From Clostridia bacterium (GTDB lineage: Bacteria > Bacillota > Clostridia > TANB77 > UBA1234), in contig CAAFRB010000022.1 of assembly GCA_900765095.1 (NCBI GenBank), forward strand, positions 33,462 through 97,461: DNA of 64,000 bases, in the 5' to 3' direction. Positions 55,308-63,266 of this stretch are shown in pieces. The first letter of the stretch is position 1; every line of letters starts with the position of its first letter. The notes beneath the pieces were generated by a model. That model ran no database searches and was not told where the DNA came from. It saw only the letters and a program-made list of their open reading frames with translations. Both the position numbers and the translations under genes were made by a program.

Positions 55308-56570
55308 ATGGAAAATAACTACTGGTGGATTAGCATAAATCCTAAGATGCTAAAATTTAGAGAATTAGATATAGATGATTGTTTTTATTACTCTGCCCTT
55401 AACGAAGACGGAACTTTAAGGACACTTTATAAGAACTTTTCTGAAATAAAAAAAGGTGAAATTGTAGTAGCCTATGAGGTTGAGCCTAGCAATGAAGTTT
55501 TAGGCTTGTGTATTTGCGAAGAAGAATTGCTAAATAACAGAATAAAGCTAAAGAAAATAGAAGGGCTTACAGACACCGTTACTAGATACTCAATGGAAAC
55601 ACACATAGAACTAGCAAATCTTGAAGTGTTTAGATATATGCAAGGTACATTATTCAAATTGTCAAAAAGAGAATTTGAAGTTATTTATAGCATGCTTAGA
55701 GAATTAAATCCTAAGAAGAGATACCAAGATTATGATGTGTATACTAAAAAAGAATTTCTTGAAGACGTATATTTTGATGAGAACGATTATGATGAGTTGC
55801 ATGATTTAATTCTAGCAAGGAAAAATGTCGTTTTACAAGGTGCTCCAGGTGTTGGTAAAACATACATTGCAAGGAGAATGGCTTTTTCAATAATGGGCTC
55901 TAAAGATGAAGAAAAAGTATTGATGGTGCAATTCCACGAAATGTACTCGAATGATGAGTTTATTGAAGGTTACAGACCAGATGATATAGGTATATATAAA
56001 TATAAACGTGGTTGTTTCAAGAGAATATGTAATAAAGCTAGAAATGATCCAAAAAATAAATATTTTGTAATCATAGATGAGATTAATCGTGGTAATATTC
56101 CAAAGATATTCGGCGAGGCCTTCTCTCTTATCGAAATAGACAAACGTGGAAAAGAAAATTACATTGAATTATCGTGCTCTCGTGAACGTTTTTATGTTCC
56201 AGAAAACCTTTATATTATTGGAACGATGAATACTTTCGACGAAAGACTTGCAATGACAGATTATGCACTTAGAAGAAGATTTTGCTTTTTTACAGTTTCT
56301 CCAGTATTCGATAACTCAAGATTTAAAGAGTTTTATTCTCGTAATCCTTTATTGTCAGAGGTTATAGGAAAAATAAAAGAAATAAATGATAATATAGATG
56401 AAGATACACAAATCGGTCACTCATATTTTTGCAAACCTTTGCCAAACCAAGAAATTAAGATGCTGGTAAAATATAGTGTTGTTCCATTAATTAAAGAGTA
56501 TTATAAGAAAGAACCTCAAAAAGGGAAGCAATATATAAACGATTTAATAGAAATATGTAATAAATATTAG
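55308..56570 (+). CDS. EVE-domain McrB-like AAA+ GTPase (orphan, no McrC)
   Basis: A 420-residue protein from ATG 55308 (GGAGG 5 bases upstream; the frame starts at 55296). Residues about 4-130 look like an EVE/PUA-like domain (YWWISINP, EIKKGEIVVAYEVEPSNEVLGLC), which in related proteins binds modified bases. Residues about 155-410 are an McrB-type AAA+ GTPase: Walker A GAPGVGKT (178-185), FHEMYSNDEFIEGYRP, Walker B VIIDEINRGNIPKIFGE (254-270), MNTFDERLAMTDYALRRRF (307-325). The usual MNTAD is MNTFD. McrB normally works with the McrC nuclease, which should follow; none is found within the window. It is divergent from a four-helix membrane gene and faces another one. A defence role is inferred. 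Confidence 0.85.
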   Translation: MENNYWWISINPKMLKFRELDIDDCFYYSALNEDGTLRTLYKNFSEIKKGEIVVAYEVEPSNEVLGLCICEEELLNNRIKLKKIEGLTDTVTRYSMETHIELANLEVFRYMQGTLFKLSKREFEVIYSMLRELNPKKRYQDYDVYTKKEFLEDVYFDENDYDELHDLILARKNVVLQGAPGVGKTYIARRMAFSIMGSKDEEKVLMVQFHEMYSNDEFIEGYRPDDIGIYKYKRGCFKRICNKARNDPKNKYFVIIDEINRGNIPKIFGEAFSLIEIDKRGKENYIELSCSRERFYVPENLYIIGTMNTFDERLAMTDYALRRRFCFFTVSPVFDNSRFKEFYSRNPLLSEVIGKIKEINDNIDEDTQIGHSYFCKPLPNQEIKMLVKYSVVPLIKEYYKKEPQKGKQYINDLIEICNKY

Positions 56571-56610
56571 TAAAATAAAACTGAAAATCTCTCACATAGA
56601 TTATTAAAGT

Positions 56611-56680
56611 TTTTGTACGATATGAAAGAAGATTAATACATAAAAGATTGTAAATGGCGACTTTACTATCGTATAAAAAA
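56611..56680. repeat. Short inverted-repeat element, third copy
   Basis: Arms TTTTGTACGATATGAAAG and CTTTACTATCGTATAAAA pair imperfectly. The core has TACATAAAAGATTGTAAATGG, related to the reverse complement of the 37623-37689 core. Confidence 0.55.
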
Positions 56681-56720
56681 TATGAGCTGGAAATTAATAA
56701 ATTTCCAGCTCATATTTTTT
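56675..56720. terminator. Strong bidirectional terminator shared by the McrB-like gene and membrane gene 2
   Basis: TATGAGCTGGAAAT (56681-56694) pairs perfectly with ATTTCCAGCTCATA (56701-56714), with A6 before and T6 after. Confidence 0.9.
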
Positions 56721-56761
56721 ATTCACTTGTCACTTCCAAAATGTTCTCCCAAACGTTACTT

Positions 56762-57196
56762 TCACTTAGCTTCCTCAAGCACCTTGCAACTATCATCCGT
56801 TCCCACGGACTCTTCTTCATCCGCAATCGGCAAGAAAATGTAAATTCCCGCAACTCCCATGAAAACGAAGAACTCCACCATGCCAAAGGCACAACAGAAT
56901 TCAACCTCGAAAAGCAGGCTAATCACCAACGCAAGCACAACTGGTGACGCTGTCACCAAGAAAACCACGGCGACATACAAAATTCCAACTTTTGAAACTT
57001 TGTAATCGTAACCGTCTTCCTTTCCCTTCAGCCCGAGCAATGCGAGCATGAGGAAAAGTACCGTCATACAAGCAACCACCATGTACCAGCTGAAGAAAAT
57101 TGCTTCTGCCTTCCTCCCGGTAAGACGCTCGACCAGCATCAACAGCGTGTAGAACCCTCCGAAGAAAACCGCCATGTGAGTGAACCGCTTCAACAT
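56762..57196 (-). CDS. Four-helix membrane protein, paralogue of 54655-55152
   Basis: A 144-residue protein with hydrophobic segments at about 6-22, 33-56, 70-96 and 99-122 and a short acidic C-terminal tail. It is related to the protein at 54655-55152 (see there) but with a shorter tail. The gene is clearly more G+C-rich than the average of this window. AGAAGGAGG lies 9 bases upstream and the promoter is near-consensus. It faces the McrB-like gene and shares its terminator. Function unknown. Confidence 0.75.
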   Translation of the reverse strand: MLKRFTHMAVFFGGFYTLLMLVERLTGRKAEAIFFSWYMVVACMTVLFLMLALLGLKGKEDGYDYKVSKVGILYVAVVFLVTASPVVLALVISLLFEVEFCCAFGMVEFFVFMGVAGIYIFLPIADEEESVGTDDSCKVLEEAK

Positions 57197-57260
57197 TTGG
57201 TCGTCCTCCTTCTATTAAGTAAGTCGGTAAGAGTAAACAAACGATCCCGATATCGCATAC

Positions 57261-57289
57261 AGTATACCATAATATGTAAATTTTTTCAA
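57261..57289 (-). promoter_or_regulatory. Sigma-A promoter of membrane gene 2
   Basis: TTGAAA (57284-57289) and TATACT (57261-57266) with 17 bases between, the same boxes as the promoter of the paralogous gene (55208-55236). Confidence 0.75.
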
Positions 57290-57361
57290 TATAAAAATGT
57301 AAAATTTTATGTTACTTTTAAAAAATAGTTTCAAATATTTCTTAAATGCTTAAACGTCATA

Positions 57362-57393
57362 TAAAAAAAGACAGAAAACCTAACATTTTCCGC
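57362..57393 (-). terminator. rpmB terminator
   Basis: On the minus strand CGGAAAA pairs with TTTTCTG (one G-U pair) and is followed by T7. Confidence 0.65.
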
Positions 57394-57416
57394 CCTCTTT
57401 AAATCATTTAATATGA

Positions 57417-57602
57417 TTACGCTCTCTCAACCAATCCTGATCTTAAGCATCTTGAACAAACAGTCATCTTTTTAGGTGTGCCGTCTACCATTGCTCTTAC
57501 TGTTCTTAGATTTGGTTTCCAAGTTCTTGAAGATCTTCTATGTGAGTGACTCACTTGCATTGAGAACACTTTTTCTTTTTCGCAAATTTCGCATCTTGCC
57601 AT
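57417..57602 (-). CDS. rpmB: 50S ribosomal protein L28 (zinc-binding form)
   Basis: A 61-residue protein from ATG 57602 (GGAGG 8 bases upstream). Cys pairs CEIC (residues 4-7) and CSRC show the zinc-binding C+ form. The rest (VSHSHRRSSRTWKPNLRTVRA) matches L28. It lies 230 bases downstream of spoVM on the same strand; the two are also neighbours in B. subtilis. Confidence 0.96.
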   Translation of the reverse strand: MARCEICEKEKVFSMQVSHSHRRSSRTWKPNLRTVRAMVDGTPKKMTVCSRCLRSGLVERA

Positions 57603-57644
57603 TTTAAGCACCTCCTTAAGGTAATTCTAAAATCGTTCTTCACT

Positions 57645-57673
57645 ATTGTAGCACGTATTTTATATTTTGACAA
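57645..57673 (-). promoter_or_regulatory. Sigma-A promoter of rpmB
   Basis: TTGTCA (57668-57673) and TACAAT (57645-57650) with a 17-base spacer. Confidence 0.7.
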
Positions 57674-57832
57674 TATCTTTTTCAACTTTTAAAAGCGATT
57701 TATCAGAATTTTATATTCCATTTTTTGTAAGTTATTTATGTCCTATTTTAGATGCTCAAATAGTGAATTTAAGGGTGCTTTACGTCTTAGTTGCCTTAAA
57801 ACACTAATACACGTTATAACCTATTTGTTGTT

Positions 57833-57919
57833 TTATGTACTTTCCTTCTTTTTCACTCCAAATATCATTTGTAATATTCTTCTCATAAAATTAGAAGGCT
57901 TATATACAACAATTTTCAT
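57833..57919 (-). CDS. spoVM: SpoVM-like spore coat localisation peptide
   Basis: A 28-residue peptide, MKIVVYKPSNFMRRILQMIF and then GVKKKEST. SpoVM of B. subtilis is 26 residues long, an amphipathic helix with a Lys/Pro start that settles on the curved forespore membrane and anchors the coat. Here the KxxxFxxxILxxIFGxKK pattern, length, and location next to rpmB all fit. AAAGGA lies 10 bases before this ATG; two in-frame ATG codons lie 6-9 bases upstream and are less well placed. Confidence 0.75.
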   Translation of the reverse strand: MKIVVYKPSNFMRRILQMIFGVKKKEST

Positions 57920-57940
57920 ATTCATCATTTCCTTTCTTTT

Positions 57941-58088
57941 TCACTTACAAAGCCATATTAAACCTAGTATTAAAGTAATAACACCTATGCCGAAACACCC
58001 ATCCAGATATGGGTAATAGCAAAACCAGCAATGTGCCACAGCCAAATCCAATTAAACATACCCCGAATGTCTTTTTAAATATATTCAT
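57941..58088 (-). pseudogene. Small two-helix membrane protein, broken by one frameshift
   Basis: ATG 58088 has GGAG 8 bases upstream. The first part is NIFKKTFGVCLIGFGCGTLLVLLLPISGWV; the frame then turns hydrophilic and ends at 57945. One base ahead, FGIGVITLILGLIWLCK is a perfect second helix ending at 57941. Removal of one base near 57990-57996 joins them into a 48-residue protein of a kind common in Clostridia. It lies just before spoVM. Confidence 0.65.
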
Positions 58089-58170
58089 TTCGGCATCTCC
58101 TCTCTTACCCTTTGATTTACTATATTATATGTGGTAAAATGAATTCTGTGATTGTTAGAGGTGATTAATT

Positions 58171-58803
58171 ATGAAAAAAACAGAAGAACTAATAAATGAA
58201 CTTTCTAAATGCTATGATGGTGAAAAGGGCTCGCTAGATTTTAATACTCCATTTGAACTGCTTGTTGCTGTAATGCTATCTGCTCAATGCACAGATGCTC
58301 GTGTGAATATCGTAACAAAGGACTTATTTAAAGTAGCAAATACTCCTCAAGATTTTGCTAAAATGGATATTAAAGAAATAGAAAAACTAATTTCATCTAT
58401 AAGTTTCTACAGAAATAAATCAAAACATATAAAAGAATGTTCGATTCAAATAATAGAGAAGTATAATGGTGTAGTTCCATCATCAATGGAAGAATTAACT
58501 ACTTTGTCTGGAATTGGTAGGAAATCGGCAAATGTAATAATGCTGGAAGCATTTAATGATTGTCAAGGTATTGCTGTTGATACACATGCTCACAGACTTT
58601 CAAACAGACTTGGACTTTCAGATGAAAATGATCCAGACAAGATTGAGCAAGATTTATTAAGAAAGATTCCAAAGAAGTATTGGAGATTGATGAATCACTT
58701 ACTTGTATACCATGGTCGTGAAATTTGCAAGGCTAAAAATCCTTTATGTGATAAATGTACAGTAAGTTCGTACTGTAGGTACTATAAGAAAATTAATCGA
58801 TAA
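58171..58803 (+). CDS. nth: Endonuclease III
   Basis: DNA glycosylase/AP lyase for oxidised pyrimidines, 210 residues. The helix-hairpin-helix is LSGIGRKSANVIML with catalytic Lys (about 118), and VDTHAHRLSNRLG contains the catalytic Asp (about 136). The 4Fe-4S loop CKAKNPLCDKCTVSSYC shows the usual C-X6-C-X2-C-X5-C. It has its own terminator. Confidence 0.97.
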   Translation: MKKTEELINELSKCYDGEKGSLDFNTPFELLVAVMLSAQCTDARVNIVTKDLFKVANTPQDFAKMDIKEIEKLISSISFYRNKSKHIKECSIQIIEKYNGVVPSSMEELTTLSGIGRKSANVIMLEAFNDCQGIAVDTHAHRLSNRLGLSDENDPDKIEQDLLRKIPKKYWRLMNHLLVYHGREICKAKNPLCDKCTVSSYCRYYKKINR

Positions 58804-58822
58804 TTATGATGAGATATCTTAA

Positions 58823-58853
58823 AGCTCCGCAAATGCGGAGCTAATTTATTTTT
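58823..58853 (+). terminator. nth terminator
   Basis: AGCTCCGC (58823-58830) and GCGGAGCT (58835-58842) with a 4-base loop and a T-rich tail. Confidence 0.85.
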
Positions 58854-58938
58854 CAAGTGTATTAATCATATTACATCAAACTAAATTTGATATAATTATT
58901 AAATTCAATCAATTTATAAATGAACGTTGCTTTGTGGT

Positions 58939-59619
58939 CTACTTGCAAAATCTATGCTTACCTATTGTAATCGTCATTGGACGTGACCATATCCATTTAT
59001 TTGTTGCAGTGGCAGGGTTAAAGTAATATACTGCGCCGCCTGATGGATCCCAGCCATTCATTGCATCTCTCGCAGCATTATATGATTGTTGAGAAGGCTC
59101 TAAATTTATCTGACCATCACTAACAGCATCAAATGCTCCCGCTTGATATATCACGCCTGCAATTGTGCTAGGAAATCTTGAATCAGCTACTCTGTTTAGT
59201 ATTACAGCACCTACTGCAACCATTCCAATATAAGGCTCCCCACGTGCCTCACCATGTATTGCTCTTGCAAGTAAATTAATATTTGATTTATCCGTTCCTG
59301 CAGTATTACTTCCAGAAGATATACCTATCGCAGCAAGTGTAGCATCTCCTGCAATTCCATCTACGCTTAATCCGTTTGCTCTTTGAAAATATTTGACTGC
59401 TGTAACAGTTTTACTTCCATAGACGCCATCAACACTACCTGTATAGTATCCCCAGTTTTTCAATCTCGTTTGAATTTGCCTTACTTCTGAACCTGATGAG
59501 CCATATTTTGAAAGTACTTCTGCCATTCCCTTTCCCTGTTCTGCAAGATACACTATGCCTATATATGTGTAAAATATTATAAATAATACCATTGCAATTG
59601 TAAGCCTATTTCTACGCAA
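58939..59619 (-). CDS. SleB-like cell wall hydrolase with peptidoglycan-binding domain
   Basis: A 226-residue protein from TTG 59619 (GGAAGG 9 bases upstream; the frame reaches 59706). An N-terminal helix (about 6-28) anchors or exports it. Residues about 38-90 form a peptidoglycan-binding domain (VRQIQTRLKNWGYYTGSVDGVYGSKTVTAVKYFQRANGL). Residues about 110-225 form a SleB/CwlJ hydrolase domain, with AIHGEARGEPYIGMVAVGAVILNR containing the catalytic Glu. It resembles the spore cortex-lytic enzyme SleB, though YpeB is absent. It lies 62 bases past the oapA-like gene and may be cotranscribed with it. Confidence 0.88.
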   Translation of the reverse strand: MRRNRLTIAMVLFIIFYTYIGIVYLAEQGKGMAEVLSKYGSSGSEVRQIQTRLKNWGYYTGSVDGVYGSKTVTAVKYFQRANGLSVDGIAGDATLAAIGISSGSNTAGTDKSNINLLARAIHGEARGEPYIGMVAVGAVILNRVADSRFPSTIAGVIYQAGAFDAVSDGQINLEPSQQSYNAARDAMNGWDPSGGAVYYFNPATATNKWIWSRPMTITIGKHRFCK

Positions 59620-59681
59620 AAAAATCACCTTCCTCGGAATATAGTATTTTCCGAAAAAGGTAATTATATACAAGCATATAT

Positions 59682-60233
59682 TTATTTCTTTTTTATTGAA
59701 AACCATGAAAGTATTATTCCAAGTACATTAACTATTTCTGTCGCATACGATATTCCGAAGTGCTTGCCCATAGCTTTACCAAGTACAGTTGTAGCAGTAA
59801 CTATAGCTGTAACTAGCATGGTTATCACTGATATGTCTGAATGCCCTAATGAGTTTGCTATATTCACAGATATTAAAGCACTTGTGGCGCCACTTAGTAC
59901 GCCGCATATATCGCCTATTACGTCACCACACACATTAGAAACTTTATCTGCATTTTTTATTACAGCTACAGATTGTTTAGCACCTCTTTTTTTATCTGAA
60001 GCTTTTGCGTGGAATGGTGCTTCATCCGCAGCAGTAACAGCCGTTGCTATTAAATCTGATACTACACCCATCAAAATTACAAGTACTAGTATTAATATAG
60101 AAACTACTATATTCAAGTTTTCAACGACTTCTGTCGATAAGTAGTTAAAAACAATTGATAGTATAAATGTTATTATAAATATTTTCACTAACCATGGCAG
60201 GTGTGATTTTAAGCTTTTCTTTCCTTTACTCAA
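59682..60233 (-). CDS. oapA: OapA-like OLE RNA-associated membrane protein
   Basis: A 183-residue membrane protein from TTG 60233 (AAAGGAG about 10 bases upstream). Helices lie at about 14-32 and 39-66, then a polar conserved-looking loop (TAADEAPFHAKASDKKRGAKQS, about 67-88), then segments at about 103-127, 133-150 and 163-180. It has DVIGD, a DxxxD motif, at about 103-107. Known OapA proteins are membrane proteins of about this size, coded just downstream of OLE RNA, which they bind to form a membrane ribonucleoprotein. This gene starts 44 bases after a structured RNA region, which supports the call. Confidence 0.85.
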   Translation of the reverse strand: MSKGKKSLKSHLPWLVKIFIITFILSIVFNYLSTEVVENLNIVVSILILVLVILMGVVSDLIATAVTAADEAPFHAKASDKKRGAKQSVAVIKNADKVSNVCGDVIGDICGVLSGATSALISVNIANSLGHSDISVITMLVTAIVTATTVLGKAMGKHFGISYATEIVNVLGIILSWFSIKKK

Positions 60234-60277
60234 TCTATTTTTTCTCCTTTTATAAATATAAGTTTATTATATAAAAA

Positions 60278-60820
60278 GTAAGTGGTGATACTTTAGGTAA
60301 ATTTTGCGGCTTAGGTCTAGAAGGTTTTCCCTATTATCTACTAAGATATCGCCATCTTAGCAGTTTCCATTTAAAGATAATATCTTATCGTCACCGATTA
60401 AGAGCCTAGATTACCACTTAGTCCACACTTCAATCTCTAAAGTATCTCTTTGCAGAATGCTCTAGAAGTTTTCCCAGACATCACATCTCAACTGTTTATC
60501 CTCTTTTGCAATATTGGTTTCAGCTTTTATAAAAAGCATCCACCAACACCGCTCAAGGAAAGCTACTCTGTGTACTTGCTTTTGCATAAGCAAGCCTCGC
60601 AGGTTTATCATAACTTACTAAATTGTAAGCATGTCTCCACGGTAAAAGGGTCAACGCCCGTATGCCATTACGGATCGCCCTTAAACCTTACTCCCTAGAT
60701 AAACCCTCGACTGGGCGTCGCGAGCAAAACCTAAGGAACTTCATCGATATGCTCTTTCAGTAGATTTTTAGGCCTACCCTCGCAGTTGATAGCGAAAACT
60801 AGAATAACACACCACTTACG
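60278..60820 (-). ncRNA. ole: Probable OLE RNA
   Basis: About 540 non-coding bases just upstream of the oapA-like gene. A perfect 10-bp stem joins 60810-60819 with 60278-60287, closing the whole region. G+C is higher than the flanks, several local hairpins are visible, and the minus strand has no long frame. After the closing stem comes T5. OLE RNAs are about 600 nt and lie directly upstream of oapA. In Bacillus halodurans they help resistance to cold and short alcohols. Assignment is by location, size and structure; I could not run a covariance search. Confidence 0.8.
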
Positions 60821-60826
60821 AATAAT

Positions 60827-60855
60827 ATGATAACAAAACATTTTATTCATTTCAA
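60827..60855 (-). promoter_or_regulatory. Promoter of the OLE RNA
   Basis: TTGAAA (60850-60855) and TATCAT (60827-60832) with a 17-base spacer. A start 7 bases downstream falls at 60820, the first base before the closing stem. Confidence 0.75.
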
Positions 60856-60945
60856 GTAGAAAAAATGTAGCTATAAGTTCAAAAAAGATTATATTAACTC
60901 AAATTCACAAAATGAAATACTTTAGTGCTTTCTTTTGATAAAGCT

Positions 60946-62478
60946 CTATCTTTCTATCAAGCTCTCGCCTGTCATCTCAGCTGGTTGCTCAACCCCCATT
61001 ATTTCAAGCATTGTTGGTGCTATGTCTGCAAGTCTTCCTTCTTTAAGTTTTACACCATCGTCAAGACCAACAGCAACTAATGGAACTAGGTTTGTTGTAT
61101 GTGCTGTGTGTGGGTCGCCCGTTTCGTAATCTATCATCTGTTCTGCATTTCCGTGGTCTGCTGTAATTAATATAGTACCGTCCACACGTTTTACTTCTTC
61201 GACAACTCTTCCTATACATTCATCGATTGTTTCAACGGCTTTTATTGCTGCATCAAGGATTCCCGTATGGCCTACCATATCGCAGTTTGCGTAATTTAAT
61301 ATTATAACGTCGTACATTCCCTTTCTAATAGCGTCTACTAACTTATCTGTAACTTCATAAGCACTCATTTCTGGTTTTAAGTCGTAAGTAGCAACTTTTG
61401 GAGATGCAACTAATATTCTATCTTCATTTTCATATTTTACTTCATTTCCGCCATTAAAGAAGAATGTCACATGTGCATATTTCTCTGTTTCAGCTATTCT
61501 TAATTGTTTGTAGCCAAGTTTACTTATATATTCACCAAATGTATTCTTTATAGGGTCTGTTTTATATGCAATTTCAACGTTTGGAATTGTATCATCATAA
61601 TCAGTCATGCACACGAATGTAAGTGGCATTTTTTCTCTTTCAAAACCTGTAAAATTATCATCTACAAAGGCTCTTGTTATTTCTCTTGCTCTATCTCTTC
61701 TAAAGTTGAAGAATATTATTGAATCATTTGCTTTTACTAATGCGATAGGTTTATCATTTTCAACAATTACTGTTGGCTTAATAAATTCATCAAATTCTTC
61801 TCTTTGATATGCATTTTCTATAGCGTCAACGGCAGTTTTGGCTGTGAAACCTTGACCTTTAGTCAACGCATCATAAGCAAGTTTCACTCTATCATAGTTT
61901 GTATCTCTATCCATAGCATAATATCTTCCAGAAATACTTGCTATCTTGCCTACTCCAATTTCTTTCATTTTATCTTCAAGCTCTATTATATACGTTTCGC
62001 CAGATGTAGGAGGGGTATCTCTTCCGTCAGTAAAACAGTGAATATATACTCTTTCTAAACCTTTTCTTTTGCATAGTTCTAATAATGCAAATAAATGATT
62101 TATATGTGTATGTACACCTCCATCTGAGGTAAGTCCCATAAGGTGCATGTCACTATTATGCTTTTTGCAATTATCAATAGCCTTTAAGAATGCATCATTT
62201 TCAAAGAAATCACCATCTTGTATCGATTTTGTTATTTTTGCTAAATCTTGATATACTATTCGCCCTGCACCTATATTCATGTGTCCAACTTCTGATGTGC
62301 CCATTTGACCATCTGGAAGTCCAACGTTCAAGCCACTTGTGTGCATAACAGTATGCGGATATTGTTTCATTATAGCATCAAGATTTGGTGTCTTAGCAAG
62401 CTTTACCGCATTACCGTCTTCTCTTTCGTTTATGCCCCAACCATCTAATATAGCAAGCATAACTAGTTTTTTATTCAT
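60946..62478 (-). CDS. gpmI: 2,3-bisphosphoglycerate-independent phosphoglycerate mutase
   Basis: Interconverts 3- and 2-phosphoglycerate. It has 510 residues and uses manganese. DGWG (about 11-14) and MGTSEVGHMNIGAG (about 58-71), with the Ser nucleophile, and NYANCDMVGHTG and TADHGNAEQM for metal binding are present. It ends the pgk-tpiA-gpmI run, 14 bases after tpiA. Eno is not in the window. Confidence 0.98.
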   Translation of the reverse strand: MNKKLVMLAILDGWGINEREDGNAVKLAKTPNLDAIMKQYPHTVMHTSGLNVGLPDGQMGTSEVGHMNIGAGRIVYQDLAKITKSIQDGDFFENDAFLKAIDNCKKHNSDMHLMGLTSDGGVHTHINHLFALLELCKRKGLERVYIHCFTDGRDTPPTSGETYIIELEDKMKEIGVGKIASISGRYYAMDRDTNYDRVKLAYDALTKGQGFTAKTAVDAIENAYQREEFDEFIKPTVIVENDKPIALVKANDSIIFFNFRRDRAREITRAFVDDNFTGFEREKMPLTFVCMTDYDDTIPNVEIAYKTDPIKNTFGEYISKLGYKQLRIAETEKYAHVTFFFNGGNEVKYENEDRILVASPKVATYDLKPEMSAYEVTDKLVDAIRKGMYDVIILNYANCDMVGHTGILDAAIKAVETIDECIGRVVEEVKRVDGTILITADHGNAEQMIDYETGDPHTAHTTNLVPLVAVGLDDGVKLKEGRLADIAPTMLEIMGVEQPAEMTGESLIER

Positions 62479-62492
62479 AATTTCGTCCCTTT

Positions 62493-63242
62493 CTATTTAT
62501 TATAATTTACAATCTTGGCAAACTCTTCTGGGTCTAGACTAGCTCCACCAACAAGTCCACCGTCTATATCTGACATACCAAATAAGTCTTTTGCATTTGA
62601 AGATTTTACACTTCCGCCGTATTGAATGATTATTGCGTCTGCAACATCACCATATAGTTCTCTTACTTTTTCTCTTATCCAACCACAAACCTCGTTTGCA
62701 TCTTCTTTTGAAGCAGTTTTACCTGTTCCTATTGCCCAAATTGGTTCATAGGCAATTATCATTGATGAAACCTGTTCATTACTTAATCCTTCCAAAGCTT
62801 TCTCTACTTGCGTAGTTACAAAGCTCTTTGTTATACCGTCTTCTCTCTGTGAAAGTGTTTCACCAACGCAAAGTATGGGTTTTAGTCCGTATTGAAAAGC
62901 GGCTTTTAGCTTTTTATTTACTGATTCATCAGTTTCATTATAATACTCCCTTCTTTCAGAGTGACCTATTATAACATATTCTACACCTATATCTTTTAGC
63001 ATTTTTGGTGATATTTCACCAGTAAAAGCTCCCTTCTCTTCGTAGTGCATGTTTTGTGCACCTATTTTAACATTTGTTCCCGAAGCCAAGTCTATTGCTG
63101 TTTTTAAATCTACATAAGGGACACATAAAACAACTTCCGCATCTGAATCTTTTACTAAAATTGGAAATTTTTTCATAAACATTTCTACATCAACTGGAGA
63201 TTTATTCATTTTCCAGTTTCCGGCTATTACTTTTTTTCTCAT
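62493..63242 (-). CDS. tpiA: Triosephosphate isomerase
   Basis: A 249-residue TIM barrel. GNWKMNK (7-13) contains the substrate-binding Asn and Lys, HSERREYYNETDE (about 93-105) contains the catalytic His, YEPIWAIGTGK (about 163-173) the catalytic Glu and loop 6, and GGSVK the phosphate site. It lies between pgk and gpmI. Confidence 0.99.
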   Translation of the reverse strand: MRKKVIAGNWKMNKSPVDVEMFMKKFPILVKDSDAEVVLCVPYVDLKTAIDLASGTNVKIGAQNMHYEEKGAFTGEISPKMLKDIGVEYVIIGHSERREYYNETDESVNKKLKAAFQYGLKPILCVGETLSQREDGITKSFVTTQVEKALEGLSNEQVSSMIIAYEPIWAIGTGKTASKEDANEVCGWIREKVRELYGDVADAIIIQYGGSVKSSNAKDLFGMSDIDGGLVGGASLDPEEFAKIVNYNK

Positions 63243-63266
63243 AATTATTTCCTTCCGTGAAATCGA

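Noticed and set aside
55308..56570. Complete McrBC restriction system
   Set aside because: No DUF2357/PD-(D/E)XK McrC-like gene is found on either strand near it; the next gene is on the opposite strand beyond a terminator.
57738..58016. Plus-strand open frame of 92 codons
   Set aside because: It lies opposite to spoVM and the small membrane gene, which have ribosome-binding sites and family features; the plus-strand frame has none.
60278..60820. tmRNA, RNase P RNA or a group I/II intron as the identity of the structured region
   Set aside because: I see no tRNA-like end with CCA or tag-coding frame, no RNase P core, and no interrupted gene or reverse transcriptase. Location before an OapA-like gene fits OLE RNA better.
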